This document shows, piece by piece, positions 21,711 through 21,772 of a stretch of 21,772 bases of DNA. Source of the DNA: Bacillota bacterium (GTDB taxonomy: Bacteria; Bacillota; UBA4882; UBA8346); contig JAEWZY010000056.1 in NCBI GenBank assembly GCA_023394955.1, forward strand, positions 1-21,772, written 5' to 3'. How positions within the stretch are numbered: position 1 is the first letter of the stretch; the number at the start of each line of letters is the position of its first letter. A model generated the notes under the pieces. It worked only from the letters and a program-made list of their open reading frames with translations. It had not been told where the DNA came from and did not search any database. The position numbers and the translations under genes were made by a program.

Positions 21711-21772
21711 TCCTAATTATCGGCGGATAGCTACCGGTTAAAAAGTTCTACTTATCTATAACTAAAAACACT

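Overview
The window reads as a chromosomal segment of a pectin-degrading, probably anaerobic and spore-forming Bacillota (Clostridia-like) bacterium. Grounds for this are strong AGGAGG-type ribosome binding sites, GTG and TTG starts, AT-rich intergenic DNA, U-tailed intrinsic terminators, a BofC-like domain protein and a YebC protein. No species can be named from the sequence alone. No rRNA, tRNA, insertion sequence, CRISPR array or integrase was seen.

Layout. Positions 1-4613 hold three same-strand secreted pectinase genes: the 3' end of a PL1 pectate lyase, a complete PL9 pectate lyase and a complete PL1 pectate lyase. The two complete enzymes carry the same N-terminal jelly-roll-like module and a Thr-Pro linker, and their leaders share a sequence motif. 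Positions 4689-13711 are mostly housekeeping or unrelated genes, nearly all on the minus strand: a putrescine-type aminotransferase, a plus-strand amidase-like gene, a CBS-pair protein with a small downstream gene, a zinc-ribbon protein, a secreted LCAT-like lipase, an EF-G paralogue, a BofC-C-like membrane protein and YebC. A PrsW-type membrane protease follows at 13804-14487. Between the EF-G paralogue and the BofC-like gene lies a GC-rich, multi-hairpin element with a closing helix and a plus-strand terminator (about 12058-12292). It is the best candidate here for something undescribed, either a structured RNA or a palindromic mobile repeat.

Positions 14545-19100 return to pectin metabolism: a GH105 unsaturated rhamnogalacturonyl hydrolase with a signal peptide, a Gfo/Idh/MocA oxidoreductase, and a large YetA/PcRGLX-like protein (PL26-type rhamnogalacturonan exolyase family) without a signal peptide. 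The right end (19404-21649) is accessory: an AlbA_2/ATPase-fold regulator and an overlapping mntA-hepT toxin-antitoxin pair.

Working together: the secreted PL1 and PL9 enzymes would cut the homogalacturonan backbone outside the cell. The GH105, YetA-like and oxidoreductase proteins would process rhamnogalacturonan-I fragments and sugars. No pectin transporter or uronate-catabolism gene is visible, so these must lie elsewhere. Assignments rest on recognised motifs and gene order; no database search was possible.
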